64,000 nt of DNA, from NCBI RefSeq assembly GCF_026735165.1, contig NZ_JAPQES010000001.1, forward strand, positions 868,001 through 932,000. The letters are read 5' to 3'. Both the position numbers and the translations under genes were made by a program. Shown here piece by piece: positions 1 to 8,797 of the stretch. Every line of letters begins with the position of its first letter. Position 1 is the stretch's first letter. The stretch comes from Clostridium ganghwense. Lineage in GTDB: Bacteria; Bacillota; Clostridia; Clostridiales; Clostridiaceae. The notes beneath the pieces are model-generated. The model saw nothing but the letters and a program-made list of their open reading frames with translations, searched no databases and had not been told where the DNA came from.

Positions 1-678
1 AACTACAACTTTGTCAGCAGTTTCTGCAACTACTCCTAAATCGTGTGTTATAAGTAAAATAGATGTTCCGAACTTATTCCTTAACTTTAACATCAAATCT
101 AAGATTTGTGCCTGAATAGTTACATCTAAAGCAGTAGTGGGCTCATCTGCAATTAAAAGTTCTGGCCTACAAGCAAGAGCTATAGCAATCATCACACGTT
201 GTCTCATACCACCACTCATTTGATGTGGATAATCTTTGATTCTTTTTTCTGGAGAAGGAATTCCAACTAACTCAAGCATTTTTACAGCTTCTTTAGCTGC
301 ATCCTTTTTACTCATGTTCTTATGTCTAATTAATGTTTCACATATCTGCCTTTCTATAGTGAAAACAGGATTTAAGGACGTCATAGGCTCTTGAAATATC
401 ATAGATATTTTATCTCCTCTTATATCCTGCATTTGTCTTTTGTTTTTTTCTAATAAATCTTCCCCATCAAATAAAATTTCGCCGTCTACTATTTCTCCTG
501 GGGGACTCTGTATCAATCTCATTATAGATAAGGAGGTTACACTTTTTCCACTACCAGACTCTCCAACAATAGCAACAACTTCTCCCTTTTCTACTTCAAA
601 ATCCACACCATTTACCGCATTAACAATTCCGGCTTTTGTTTTAAATTGAGTTTTTAAATTTTTAACTTTCAATAACAT
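1..678 (-). CDS. dppD: Dipeptide/oligopeptide ABC transporter ATP-binding protein, partial (DppD/OppD)
   Basis: ATPase subunit that powers peptide uptake through the DppBC channel on the inner face of the membrane. The 226 visible residues start at an ATG at 678 and run off the left edge. The Walker A motif GESGSGKS is at residues 39-46, followed by a Q-loop ([10 protein letters not shown]), the ABC signature MSGGMRQR, Walker B with ADEPTTALD and the switch histidine in THDLG. About 100 C-terminal residues, normally including the cysteine-rich OppD/DppD tail, lie outside the window. It follows dppC by 14 bp in one leftward operon. Peptide class (dipeptide, oligopeptide or nickel) cannot be told from this subunit. 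Confidence 0.95.
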   Translation of the reverse strand, partial: MLLKVKNLKTQFKTKAGIVNAVNGVDFEVEKGEVVAIVGESGSGKSVTSLSIMRLIQSPPGEIVDGEILFDGEDLLEKNKRQMQDIRGDKISMIFQEPMTSLNPVFTIERQICETLIRHKNMSKKDAAKEAVKMLELVGIPSPEKRIKDYPHQMSGGMRQRVMIAIALACRPELLIADEPTTALDVTIQAQILDLMLKLRNKFGTSILLITHDLGVVAETADKVVV

Positions 679-692
679 CTAGTGTCCCCCCC

Positions 693-1601
693 TTAATTGC
701 GTAATCTTGGATCTAAAGCATCACGAAGTCCATCACCAAATAAATTAAATGCAAGTACTGTAATTGTTATAGCTATTCCTGGGAAAACAACTATATGAGG
801 TGCATTGAAAAAATACCCTCTTCCTGAACCTAGCATACTTCCCCACTCTGCAGCTGGTGGTTGCACTCCTAATCCTAAAAATCCTAAAGCTGCAGTATCC
901 AAAATTGCTGAAGATACACCTAATGTAGCACGCACAACAATTGGCGAAATAACATTCGGTAAAATATGTTTAAATATTATTGCACTATCACTATTTCCTA
1001 TTACTCTAGCTGCCTGAATATACTCGCTTTCCTTTACAGCTAAAATTGAACTTCTAACTATACGTGCATATTCAGGAATAGTAACAATACTAATTGCAAT
1101 AATAGCTTTATCTATACCACGACCTAGTGCACTCATAAAAGCTATAGCCAAAAGTAGTGATGGGAACGCTAAAATTACGTCCATAAATCTCATGATAAGC
1201 ATATCTATTTTCCCACCATAATATCCTGCAACAGATCCTAGTACAGTTCCTATAGTAAGAGCAAAAGCAACCGCAGTTATACCAACTCTCAACGAAATTT
1301 TTGTGCCATCTATAATTCTACTTAAAATATCTCTTCCCTGCTCATCAGTACCAAACCAATGTAACTTTGATGGTGTTTGTAAGCTTTGAGATAACTCCCC
1401 CACATTAGGATCATAAGGCATAATATATCGCCCTAAAATAGCTATAATAATCAAAATTACAATTATAATCATTCCAAATATAGCTGTCTTATTTTGTTTT
1501 AACATATCCCACATTTCTCTCCATTGAGAAAAACTCTTTTCTTCTTTTAGTTCTTCAGTTCTATCTATAAACTTATCTTTTATTTCTAAATTGTTTTCCA
1601 T
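693..1601 (-). CDS. dppC: Peptide ABC transporter permease DppC/OppC
   Basis: Integral membrane permease of 302 aa that forms the import channel with DppB. It has a hydrophilic N-terminal stretch of about 35 residues, a first membrane helix, then the five-helix permease core typical of the DppC branch. The EAA loop that docks the ATPase reads YIQAARVIGNSDSAIIFKH, followed by the usual conserved segment near an LGLGVQPP motif. The length is normal for the family. The gene lies 13 bp after dppB and 14 bp before dppD, so the three are co-translated. Confidence 0.95.
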   Translation of the reverse strand: MENNLEIKDKFIDRTEELKEEKSFSQWREMWDMLKQNKTAIFGMIIIVILIIIAILGRYIMPYDPNVGELSQSLQTPSKLHWFGTDEQGRDILSRIIDGTKISLRVGITAVAFALTIGTVLGSVAGYYGGKIDMLIMRFMDVILAFPSLLLAIAFMSALGRGIDKAIIAISIVTIPEYARIVRSSILAVKESEYIQAARVIGNSDSAIIFKHILPNVISPIVVRATLGVSSAILDTAALGFLGLGVQPPAAEWGSMLGSGRGYFFNAPHIVVFPGIAITITVLAFNLFGDGLRDALDPRLRN

Positions 1602-1614
1602 ACTAAGACCTCCC

Positions 1615-2619
1615 TTAAGAATATTTGATTCTTGGGTCTAACTGAGCATACAATAAATCTACAAGTAAATTTACAACGACAAATATTATAGCTAACATCA
1701 TAACCGATCCTTGAACTACAGGATAATCTGATTTTAAAATTGCATCTACAGTATAACTCCCAACTCCTGGCCACGAAAAAACACTTTCTGTTAAAACTGC
1801 TCCTCCAAGTAGAGAACCCAATTGTAATCCTATTACTGTAATAATTGGAATCAAAGCATTTCTTAAAGCGTGACTTAGTATAACAGTTTTTTCAAAAATC
1901 CCTTTTGCTCTTGCAGTACGTACATAATCCTGTCTTATTACTTCAAGCATTGTAGATCTGGTCATACGTGTAATTATAGCAGTCGAATATGATGCTAGAG
2001 CAATAGCTGGTAATATTATATGACTTAAAGCATCTTTAAAAGCTTCCATGTTTCCAGTAAGTAAGCTATCTAACAAGTATAGTCCTGTAATGTGCTGTGG
2101 TTCCATTCCTATTTGAATTCTTCCAGCAACCGGTAAAATACCTAACTTTACAGAGAACAACACTATAAGCATAAGTCCAAGCCAAAATATAGGCATTGAT
2201 ACTCCTAGCAAAGATACTATCATACTTATATAATCAACAACTGTATTCTGCTTAACTGCTGAGATAACGCCTATTAGAATACCAAAAATTGAAGCTAGTA
2301 TAATTGAAACCAAAGCAAGCTCAACTGTAGCTGGAAATCTTGACCCCAACTCCTTTACCACTGATGTTTTAGTAATAAGTGAATTTCCCAAATCTCCATG
2401 TACTATTCCTTTTAAGAAATCAAAATATTGTATATATAATGGCTGATTTAACCCTAATTCTTCTCTAAGTTTTGCAATCTGTTCCGTAGTTGCATGTTGT
2501 CCTAAAATTATACTGGTAGGGTCGTTTGTAAATACGTGCATTACCAAAAATACCATTATAGAAACTCCAAATAAAACTGGAATAAGCATAAGCAATCTTT
2601 TAATTGTATATTTAATCAT
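1615..2619 (-). CDS. dppB: Peptide ABC transporter permease DppB/OppB
   Basis: The 334 aa partner permease of DppC. The N-terminal signature (a first membrane helix followed by FTNDPTSIILGQHATTEQ and a DxxxxxYxxFLKGxxxGDLGxS-like segment) is that of the DppB/OppB branch. The EAA motif appears as YVRTARAKGIFEKTVILSH. The segment LGGAVLTESVFSWPGVG is a further hallmark. It follows dppA after a 77-bp gap that contains a hairpin, so it may be made in lower amounts than the binding protein. Confidence 0.95.
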   Translation of the reverse strand: MIKYTIKRLLMLIPVLFGVSIMVFLVMHVFTNDPTSIILGQHATTEQIAKLREELGLNQPLYIQYFDFLKGIVHGDLGNSLITKTSVVKELGSRFPATVELALVSIILASIFGILIGVISAVKQNTVVDYISMIVSLLGVSMPIFWLGLMLIVLFSVKLGILPVAGRIQIGMEPQHITGLYLLDSLLTGNMEAFKDALSHIILPAIALASYSTAIITRMTRSTMLEVIRQDYVRTARAKGIFEKTVILSHALRNALIPIITVIGLQLGSLLGGAVLTESVFSWPGVGSYTVDAILKSDYPVVQGSVMMLAIIFVVVNLLVDLLYAQLDPRIKYS

Positions 2620-2650
2620 AAGCTTCCCCCTATCTCTAAATATGAAAATG

Positions 2651-2674
2651 GGAAACCCTCAAAAGGGGGTTTCC
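2651..2674 (-). terminator. Intercistronic hairpin between dppA and dppB
   Basis: An 8-bp GC-containing stem (GGAAACCC paired with GGGTTTCC) with an 8-nt loop lies just after the dppA stop. On the minus strand it is followed by CATTTTCATA, only a weak T-tract. Such partial terminators commonly let the abundant binding protein exceed the permeases; that role is inferred here. Confidence 0.7.
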
Positions 2675-2696
2675 ATCTATACTCTTTATTATTAAA

Positions 2697-4274
2697 CTAC
2701 TCTTTATCTACATTCTTTAAGAATATAACTCCTGTTGGATGATAGGTAAAGCCTTTAATCTTAGATGAATACGCTGCCATGCTTTTAGCACTTGAAATTG
2801 GTAACCACGGTGCATCTTTTGCTAATATATCTTGAATATCTTTATATAATTTGTTTCTTTCCTCTCCGTTTGGAGTTTTTCTTGCTTCTGCAAGAAGCTC
2901 ATCTACTTTATCATTTTTATATTTAGCTGCATTTAAACTAGATGCAATTTCATTTGAATCAAGTAATGATAAGAAATTGTCTGGGTCTCCATTATCACCA
3001 GTCCAGCCATAGAACATTATATCGCCTTCACCTTGTTTTGTTTTTTCCTTATATTCAGTCCATGTATAAGGTTCTACTGTTGCTTTAACTCCAACCTTTA
3101 ATAAATATCCTTGAATAGCTTCTGCTAGTTTTTGTCCCACTGGGTTGTATGGTCTTGGATTTGAATAAACTATCATTTTAATTTCTAAATTTTCTTTTCC
3201 TAATTCCTTTAACATAGCCTTTGCTTTTTCTGGATTGTATTCATAAGGTTTAACCTTATCATTAAAACCTGGTATAAAGCTTGGCATTTGACTGTTTGCT
3301 ACTTCTGAATATCCTTGATATAAGAATTTAACTAATTCTTCTCTATCTATAGCATAGCTTATTGCTTCTCTTAACTTTGCATTATCAAATGGAGGTCTAG
3401 AACAATTAAATGCCATATAATTTATATTCATTCCTGGTTGTTTAAGTACATTTAAACCTGACTTTTCAAGCTGCGCAACATCATTAGGATCAACTCCATC
3501 AATAATATCTACTTGCCCTGCCATAAGTTCACTAGCACGAACAGAATTTTCTTTTGTGAACTTAAATACTGCCTTATTAACTTTAGCCTTTTCTCCCCAA
3601 TACTCTTCATTTCTTTCCAATACAATTGATTGTCCTCTATCCCATTTAACAAACTTGAAAACTCCAGTTCCTACAGGATTTTCTATAAATTTATCTCCAT
3701 ATTTTTGTACAGCTGCTGGACTTACTATAGGTGCTGCAAGACACATAGCTAAATTTGCAAGAAATGGAGTATATGGCTCTTTCAAAAGAATCTTAACAGT
3801 GTAAGGATCTACTACTTCCACCTTATCAACTGGTCCAAAAGTAAAAGATGCATATGGCATATCTTCTGTTCTTTTTGGAGGTAACTGTCTATCAATACTA
3901 AATTTTACTGCTTCTGCATTAAAATCAGTTCCATCATGGAACTTAACTCCTTGACGTAATTTAAAAGTATATTCTTTTCCATCAGGACTTATCTTCCATT
4001 CCGTTGCAAGACATGGTTCTAATTCTGTAGAATTACTTTTGTATTTTAGTAGTCCCTCATAAACATTTGCTATAATTTTTGCAGATTCTCCATCGTCTAC
4101 AAAAGCTGGATCTAATCCTCTAGGATCAGCACCTTGTGCAAATACTAAAGTTTTTTCAGCCTTTTGTGCTTTTGCACCATCAGCTTTTTTGTTACTTTTG
4201 TTGCCACATCCCACAAACAAGCTGCTTACAACAAAAACAGATGTTAAAACTACCGAAATTATTTTTTTCTTCAT
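2697..4274 (-). CDS. dppA: Peptide-binding lipoprotein DppA/OppA (SBP family 5)
   Basis: Extracellular substrate-binding lipoprotein of 525 aa that hands peptides to DppBC. Residues 1-23 are a lipoprotein signal (basic start, hydrophobic core, lipobox LFVGC) followed by a lysine-rich linker. The mature part starts EKTLVFAQGADPRGLDPAF and contains the family-5 signature region LRQGVKFHDGTDFNAEAVKFS. The length is normal. Its start is set by the strong site GGGGGAG upstream of the ATG at 4274. First gene of the leftward operon, with a promoter about 310 bp upstream. The resemblance is nearest to dipeptide/DppA types, but ligand choice is not readable from sequence. Confidence 0.93.
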   Translation of the reverse strand: MKKKIISVVLTSVFVVSSLFVGCGNKSNKKADGAKAQKAEKTLVFAQGADPRGLDPAFVDDGESAKIIANVYEGLLKYKSNSTELEPCLATEWKISPDGKEYTFKLRQGVKFHDGTDFNAEAVKFSIDRQLPPKRTEDMPYASFTFGPVDKVEVVDPYTVKILLKEPYTPFLANLAMCLAAPIVSPAAVQKYGDKFIENPVGTGVFKFVKWDRGQSIVLERNEEYWGEKAKVNKAVFKFTKENSVRASELMAGQVDIIDGVDPNDVAQLEKSGLNVLKQPGMNINYMAFNCSRPPFDNAKLREAISYAIDREELVKFLYQGYSEVANSQMPSFIPGFNDKVKPYEYNPEKAKAMLKELGKENLEIKMIVYSNPRPYNPVGQKLAEAIQGYLLKVGVKATVEPYTWTEYKEKTKQGEGDIMFYGWTGDNGDPDNFLSLLDSNEIASSLNAAKYKNDKVDELLAEARKTPNGEERNKLYKDIQDILAKDAPWLPISSAKSMAAYSSKIKGFTYHPTGVIFLKNVDKE

Positions 4275-4525
4275 ACATTTGCTCCCCCTTTTTTGTGAAG
4301 TTTTGAGTAAATCAATTCATTTTCCTGCATCGCCTTGCAATGTAAACGTAAACATAACCGTATTTTTATCCATTTCAATTGAATTTATTGCTTTTTTTAC
4401 CCAAAACTTTTTTTAAAACTTTTTCAAATAAACAACTTTTAAATTATTATAATTCCAACTAAGTAGCAGATATTTTATTAAAATATCACCCCTATGCAAT
4501 TTAGTTAAATTTTTTTGATAAAAAT

Positions 4526-4570
4526 ATAAATATTTACATTGAAATAAATTACTCTATTGTAAATATTTAT
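4526..4570. promoter_or_regulatory. Perfect 13-bp inverted repeat in the dppA leader
   Basis: ATAAATATTTACA at 4526-4538 is matched exactly by its reverse complement at 4558-4570, with 19 nt between. It lies roughly 12-56 nt downstream of the predicted dppA start of transcription. It could be a two-site operator or an RNA hairpin. The regulator is unknown. Confidence 0.5.
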
Positions 4571-4588
4571 TCATGTTTTATTTATATG

Positions 4589-4617
4589 ATTATATCAGTT
4601 TTTTCTAAAAATTGCAA
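4589..4617 (-). promoter_or_regulatory. Predicted sigma-A promoter of the dpp operon
   Basis: On the minus strand: TTGCAA, 17 nt, TATAAT. The spacer contains AATTTTTAGAAAAAA, which matches the Firmicute CodY box AATTTTCWGAAAATT at 12 of 15 positions. CodY control of peptide importers is common in Firmicutes, but in such AT-rich DNA this match is weak evidence. Confidence 0.5.
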
Positions 4618-4720
4618 TATATTTTTTTAAAAATTTCATTTTTTTCTTTCACTGTTAATTATATGACTTTGAAAATTCAATGCTAATTTTACTATCTCCA
4701 TAAATAAAAATAGCAAAAAA

Positions 4721-4748
4721 AATAAGCTAGTCATATAACTAACTTATT
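4721..4748 (-). terminator. Terminator after tsaD
   Basis: AATAAG/CTTATT with inner TAGT/AACTA pairing forms a stem 20 nt past the tsaD stop. On the minus strand it is followed by a run of eight T. Confidence 0.75.
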
Positions 4749-4768
4749 ATTTTATATTTAAAATTATT

Positions 4769-5794
4769 TTATCTTTCTCCTAATTTTAAATTTGGAATTG
4801 CATTTAATTCTAAAGGAGCTCTTTTTCCTTTTAAAAATTCATAATATGCAGCACTTCCTATCATTGCTGCATTATCTGTACATAACTTCAGTTCAGGAAA
4901 TAACACTTTTATCCCTCTCTTTGTACCTTCTTCAACCATTGCAGCTCTTAAAGCAGAATTAGAAGCCACTCCTCCAGCAATAGCAATTTTATCTACCTTT
5001 TTTCGTTTGCAAGCCATCATAGCATTATCAACTAATACATCTACTACTGCCTTTTGAAAAGAGGCTGCTACATCAGCTTTATTTATTTCTTCCCCCTTCA
5101 TTTTCATCTTATTAAGATAATTTAATACAGCTGATTTTATACCACTAAAAGAAAAATCTAAGCAATTCTTATCATGAAAGTTAGCTCTTGGAAAAGCTAT
5201 AGCTTCTTTATTTCCTTCCTTTGATACTCTATCTATCTTGGGACCCCCTGGATATCCAAGTCCAATAGCTCTTGCTACCTTATCAAAAGCTTCTCCTGCT
5301 GCATCGTCCCTTGTTTGCCCCAAAACTTCAAATTCTCCATAATCCTTCATATATACTATAAAAGTGTGTCCACCAGAAACTACAAGACAAATAAAAGGAG
5401 GTTCTAAATCTTTATATTGTATAAAATTTGAACTTATATGTCCCTCAATATGATTTACTCCAATTAATGGCTTATCTAGAGCATATGCAAGTCCTTTAGC
5501 ATATTGAACTCCCACAAGCAATGCTCCTACAAGTCCTGGACCATATGTAACTCCAATTGCATCTATATCCTTCAAAGTTAAATTAGCTTCATTTAAAGCC
5601 TCTTCTACAACTAAAGAAATAGCTTCAATATGCTTTCTCGATGCAACTTCTGGAACTACACCTCCAAACTTAGTATGAATATCTATTTGTGATGCTATTA
5701 CATTAGAAAGAACTTCTCTTCCATTTACAACTACAGCTGCTGCAGTTTCATCACAACTTGACTCTATAGCAAGTATTTTTATATCTTTCTCCAT
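4769..5794 (-). CDS. tsaD: tRNA N6-adenosine threonylcarbamoyltransferase TsaD (YgjD/Gcp)
   Basis: Catalytic subunit of the t6A machinery: moves the threonylcarbamoyl group from TC-AMP to A37 of tRNAs reading ANN codons, working with TsaB and TsaE in the cytoplasm. At 341 aa it is full length. It has the ASKHA-fold start [11 protein letters not shown], the metal-binding HIEGH motif, the SGGHT segment and the C-terminal [11 protein letters not shown] and CTDNAAMIG blocks. It stands alone here. Its partners tsaE-tsaB are 12 kb away and tsaC 54 kb away. It reads leftwards from a predicted promoter at 5844-5873. Confidence 0.98.
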   Translation of the reverse strand: MEKDIKILAIESSCDETAAAVVVNGREVLSNVIASQIDIHTKFGGVVPEVASRKHIEAISLVVEEALNEANLTLKDIDAIGVTYGPGLVGALLVGVQYAKGLAYALDKPLIGVNHIEGHISSNFIQYKDLEPPFICLVVSGGHTFIVYMKDYGEFEVLGQTRDDAAGEAFDKVARAIGLGYPGGPKIDRVSKEGNKEAIAFPRANFHDKNCLDFSFSGIKSAVLNYLNKMKMKGEEINKADVAASFQKAVVDVLVDNAMMACKRKKVDKIAIAGGVASNSALRAAMVEEGTKRGIKVLFPELKLCTDNAAMIGSAAYYEFLKGKRAPLELNAIPNLKLGER

Positions 5795-5843
5795 CTTTTT
5801 CCCTCTCTTATCTATATTAATAACCGAAGTTTATAACAAACAA

Positions 5844-5879
5844 ATTCTAGCAATAATTATACTTTATTGACAATCAATA
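5844..5879 (-). promoter_or_regulatory. Predicted tsaD promoter with overlapping palindrome
   Basis: Minus strand: TTGTCA, 18 nt, TAGAAT. The -35 element overlaps the perfect 6-3-6 palindrome TATTGA-CAA-TCAATA at 5865-5879. That palindrome may be chance in AT-rich DNA. Confidence 0.4.
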
Positions 5880-5970
5880 CGCAAATTTTACGATTAAATA
5901 TTATTTATATATTTTATCTAAACTCAATAAGATTTGTTTCATATTATGCCCCTTTTTATAAAATTTAATA

Positions 5971-5999
5971 TTAATATAAGCGAACATATGTGCTATAAT
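5971..5999 (+). promoter_or_regulatory. Predicted promoter of the RusA-family gene
   Basis: TTAATA at 5971-5976, 17 nt, TATAAT at 5994-5999, 36 bp before the start codon. The spacer holds the LexA-like box at 5981-5994. Confidence 0.55.
5981..5994 (+). promoter_or_regulatory. Candidate LexA (SOS) operator
   Basis: CGAACATATGTGCT matches the Bacillus LexA consensus CGAACRNRYGTTYC at 12 of 14 positions, and lies between the -35 and -10 of a gene for a DNA-junction nuclease. Position and target fit SOS repression; binding is inferred. Confidence 0.5.
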
Positions 6000-6034
6000 T
6001 AAATTTGAGTAAAATTAGAAAAGGAGTTAACATA

Positions 6035-6658
6035 ATGTCTAATACTTATGCAAAAATTATAATACAAGGTTCTCCTATTTCAAAATCAAATTTTAAACTT
6101 TCTAATAAAAACGGTAGATCAATTTTACCTTATAACTCTGGTAAATATCATGATAGATATGCCATATATGAAGAACAAATAGCCTATGAAGCCAGATTGC
6201 AAAATCCCAATACAGTGTTTACAGAATCTTTAATTGCAATTTTAAAGGTTTATTATAAGAGTGAAAAAAGACATCCTGATACTACTAACATACCCAAAAG
6301 TATCTTTGACGGTATAGAAAAAAGTGGACTAATTATTAACGATGCCCAAATAAGAAGACTTATTATAGAAGAATACTATGATAATAAAAATCCTCGATTT
6401 GAACTAGAACTTTTTGGTGAAAGCACCCATTACATGAATTATGAAATACGAGAAAAACAAATTTCTTCACCGCCTATAGAATATTCTGCTCCGCCTAATA
6501 AAAAATCACAAAGCATATCTAAGCCTAAAAAGAAAACTACAGATTCTAATAAATTCTGCTGTGAAATATGTGGTAAATCCATAAAAAAGGAAGATGCAAT
6601 TTTTGCAAATAAAGGTAAGACTATATTATGCCACAACTGTTTAAAAAGGTTATTTTAA
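6035..6658 (+). CDS. RusA-family Holliday-junction resolvase-like protein with C-terminal zinc-binding tail
   Basis: Predicted 207 aa. The start at 6035 is chosen because AAGGAG sits 9 bp before it; an in-frame TTG 30 bp upstream has no site. Residues 1-128 resemble RusA: KRHPDTTNIPKSIFDGIEKS followed by INDAQI matches the conserved acidic core. Of the three catalytic Asp of E. coli RusA (D70, D72, D91), equivalents of D70 (D82) and D91 (D103) are present, but the D72 position is Thr84. A Lys/Ser/Pro-rich linker leads to a four-cysteine zinc-binding motif (C176-x2-C179, C199-x2-C202) absent from phage RusA. It is a single gene, divergent from tsaD, behind an SOS-like box. The family is clear, but resolvase activity is uncertain. 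Confidence 0.75.
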   Translation: MSNTYAKIIIQGSPISKSNFKLSNKNGRSILPYNSGKYHDRYAIYEEQIAYEARLQNPNTVFTESLIAILKVYYKSEKRHPDTTNIPKSIFDGIEKSGLIINDAQIRRLIIEEYYDNKNPRFELELFGESTHYMNYEIREKQISSPPIEYSAPPNKKSQSISKPKKKTTDSNKFCCEICGKSIKKEDAIFANKGKTILCHNCLKRLF

Positions 6659-6687
6659 AAGCCAATAGAAATAATTTCTATTGGCTT
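6657..6687. terminator. Bidirectional terminator
   Basis: AAAGCCAATAGAAAT forms a near-perfect palindrome with A- and T-runs on both sides. It ends the RusA-family gene (plus) and the FAD oxidoreductase gene (minus), which converge here. Confidence 0.9.
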
Positions 6688-7668
6688 TTATTCCCTTATT
6701 TTTTTTACATATTCAGCAGCATTTTTACCAGCTTTATAACTTTCCATTGTAATATCATCTATCACATTATGAACATATAATATATTACCACAAGCAAATA
6801 CACCAACATTACTAGTTCTCATTTTCTCATTAACTTCTGGTCCTTGTGTTGACGGTATCATTGTTATTCCCGCCTTTATTACTAATTCATTATCAGGAAA
6901 TAACCCAACGGATAATACCAAAGTATCACATCTTATATATTCCTCAGTACCCTCTATAGGTGATTTATTCTCATCAACCTTAGCAATAGTAACACCTTCA
7001 ACTCTATCTTTTCCTCTTATATTTATAACAGCATGAGATACCTTTAATGGAATATGAAAATCATCCAAACATTGTACAACGTTTTTTTCAAATCCATCTG
7101 GATAAGGCATAATTTCAACAACAGCTTTAACTTTTGCTCCTTCAAGAGTCATTCTTCTAGCCATTATAAGAGCAATATCTCCTGAACCTAAAATCACTAC
7201 CTCTTTTCCTGGTAAATATCCCTCGAGATTAACAAATTTTTGAACCGTACCAGCTGTATAAATACCTGCAATTCTACTACCCTGTATGTTTATTGCACCT
7301 CTAGGTTTTTCTCTGCACCCTGTTGCAAGTATAACAGCCTTTGCCTTTATCTTTAAAACACCATCTTTTTCATTAACAGCAGTTAAGATCTTATCATCGG
7401 TAAAATCAAAAACCATAGTGTTTAATTTATATTCTATATTTAATTCAAATAATTTATCAATAAATCTTTGAGCATATTCAGGTCCCGTAAGTTCTTCTTT
7501 AAAAGTTTTAGAACCAAATCCATTATAAATACATTGATTAAGAGTCCCCCCTAATTGACTATCTCTTTCTAAAACTAAAATATTATCTATTCCTTCTTTT
7601 TTAGCCCTTATAGCTGCTGCAAGCCCTGCTGGTCCTCCACCAACCACTACTATGTCGTACTCTTGCAT
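6688..7668 (-). CDS. NAD(P)/FAD-dependent pyridine nucleotide oxidoreductase
   Basis: Soluble flavoprotein of 326 aa. The N-terminal FAD-binding fold has VVGGGPAGLAAA (residues 7-18) and an acidic ERD end of the second strand. A second Rossmann fold begins VVILGSGDIALIMARR for NAD(P)H. The C-terminal FAD motif is NVGVFACGN. It lacks the CxxC/CxxxxC redox pair of thioredoxin or dihydrolipoyl reductases, having single cysteines only (for example GGTLNQC). The closest known group is the small oxidoreductase usually encoded with a GlpA-like dehydrogenase and a DUF1667 protein. Neither partner is next to it here, so the electron acceptor is unknown. Confidence 0.85.
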   Translation of the reverse strand: MQEYDIVVVGGGPAGLAAAIRAKKEGIDNILVLERDSQLGGTLNQCIYNGFGSKTFKEELTGPEYAQRFIDKLFELNIEYKLNTMVFDFTDDKILTAVNEKDGVLKIKAKAVILATGCREKPRGAINIQGSRIAGIYTAGTVQKFVNLEGYLPGKEVVILGSGDIALIMARRMTLEGAKVKAVVEIMPYPDGFEKNVVQCLDDFHIPLKVSHAVINIRGKDRVEGVTIAKVDENKSPIEGTEEYIRCDTLVLSVGLFPDNELVIKAGITMIPSTQGPEVNEKMRTSNVGVFACGNILYVHNVIDDITMESYKAGKNAAEYVKKIRE

Positions 7669-7687
7669 TCTATTTTATCCCCCTATT

Positions 7688-8224
7688 CTAGAATTCATAC
7701 TGATAAGTACTTTTTATAATATAATTTTCTAATTTTATTTCTTTATTTTTTATATTTTCTGGATAGTACATAATACTCCATGGTCTAGACATATTAGAAG
7801 TAAGAACTCCAAACTCTTCTTTACTAAAGAAAAAGTCTCCTGAAGCAACCAATTCTTCATTTACTATTATATCCAACTTTGAATCTATATTGTATATTTC
7901 ACATGAATATCCATTTCTAATAAATAAATCAATAACAATTGCTCCATCTTCTTGAGCTCTCACCTCTATACCATTGAATGAAATAGTATTTTTAGGTACA
8001 TCACCTAATTTATTTAAAACCTCTTGCAATTCTTTTTTAGTTTTATCATCAATTATAGATAAATCCGCAGCGGGTCCAAAACTATATTTTTGATTGACTA
8101 TAATTTCTTGTTGCTCAGTTTCTTTTTTCATATCCTCTGTATTACTAGGAGAATTTATTGAACTAAAACTACATCCTGAAAATAATAATATGAATATCAT
8201 GATAGATAAAATTATTTTCTCCAT
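7688..8224 (-). CDS. SLAP-domain-like lipoprotein
   Basis: Predicted 178 aa secreted lipoprotein. The start at 8224 is chosen for the site AGGAGAG; an upstream in-frame ATG lacks one. A short signal ends in lipobox LFSGC. After a Ser/Asn/Glu-rich linker, the C-terminal part (receptor-like beta-rich region with IRNGYSCEIYNID and a terminal SRPWSIMYYPENI) resembles the SLAP domain of Firmicute surface and accessory Sec proteins. Function is unknown. It is 19 bp downstream... of no other gene on its strand except the small gene at 8402-8581, and is followed within 20 bp by the oxidoreductase. Confidence 0.6.
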   Translation of the reverse strand: MEKIILSIMIFILLFSGCSFSSINSPSNTEDMKKETEQQEIIVNQKYSFGPAADLSIIDDKTKKELQEVLNKLGDVPKNTISFNGIEVRAQEDGAIVIDLFIRNGYSCEIYNIDSKLDIIVNEELVASGDFFFSKEEFGVLTSNMSRPWSIMYYPENIKNKEIKLENYIIKSTYQYEF

Positions 8225-8373
8225 GCTATCTCTCCTCTGATATAAAAAATTATTGTATATGAAAAACATGGTAATTATATCACTCTATATGTTTACTGTC
8301 TATGAAAATAATAATATTCATAAATCCTCTTTTTTACATAAAATATTATAACATTTTATAGCTTAAAAGTATA

Positions 8374-8403
8374 AAATGAAGGCTTATTTAAGCCTTCATT
8401 TTT
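8374..8403 (-). terminator. Terminator overlapping the end of the 59-aa gene
   Basis: AAATGAAGGCTTA and its reverse complement form a stem of about 13 bp. It overlaps the stop codon of the minus-strand small gene and has T-rich flanks. Confidence 0.8.
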
Positions 8404-8581
8404 ACCATATTTTCCTGTTGTGCTGAACCAAATCTATAGATCCTAATACTACATGTGCTAATCCAAATCCCACAATTCCTGCTGCAATTTTAGAATTAAC
8501 CTTAGTTCTTGTAAGTGCAGTTCCAGCTCCTGTTACTACTGTTCCAAGCACTGTAGGTATCATACCTTCACGAATTCTCAT
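8402..8581 (-). CDS. Small glycine-rich hydrophobic protein, 59 aa
   Basis: Starts MRIREGMIPTVLGTVV from an ATG at 8581 with GGGGG 8 bp upstream, and ends in VQHNRKIW followed directly by a strong terminator, both supporting a real gene. It has two hydrophobic segments (about residues 8-24 and 31-50) rich in Gly, Ala and Val with small-residue spacing, suggesting a helical hairpin in the membrane. Basic residues sit between and at the ends. Similar tiny proteins are common in clostridia without known role. I do not assign a function. Confidence 0.65.
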   Translation of the reverse strand: MRIREGMIPTVLGTVVTGAGTALTRTKVNSKIAAGIVGFGLAHVVLGSIDLVQHNRKIW

Positions 8582-8797
8582 AATACTACCCCCATTTTTT
8601 ATTTTTCATTATTATAATGTGTAATAAAAAATGTTTTATCCAGTAAAAATATTTGTAATTATTTATTATATTTACTTTAATAAGTATATGTATTTTTTAT
8701 TCCTTATAAATATGCTTGAATCCTCAAAATTAAATGATATAATAAATCCATAGTTTATTTGTAAATAATTTGATTATCAAGTCTTAGGAGGCATAAA

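Larger units (their letters stand above)
4275..4768. other. Intergenic region: long dppA leader plus tsaD terminator
   Basis: 494 bp without a convincing gene. It holds the dppA ribosome site, a leader of about 300 nt on the minus strand with a perfect inverted repeat (4526-4570) and a smaller palindrome near 4466-4484, the likely dppA promoter (4589-4617) and the tsaD terminator (4721-4748). No T-box or known riboswitch core was recognised. Confidence 0.7.

Noticed and set aside
4317-4373. 18-codon minus-strand frame in the dppA leader as a leader peptide
   Set aside because: No ribosome site and no run of regulatory codons; could be chance.
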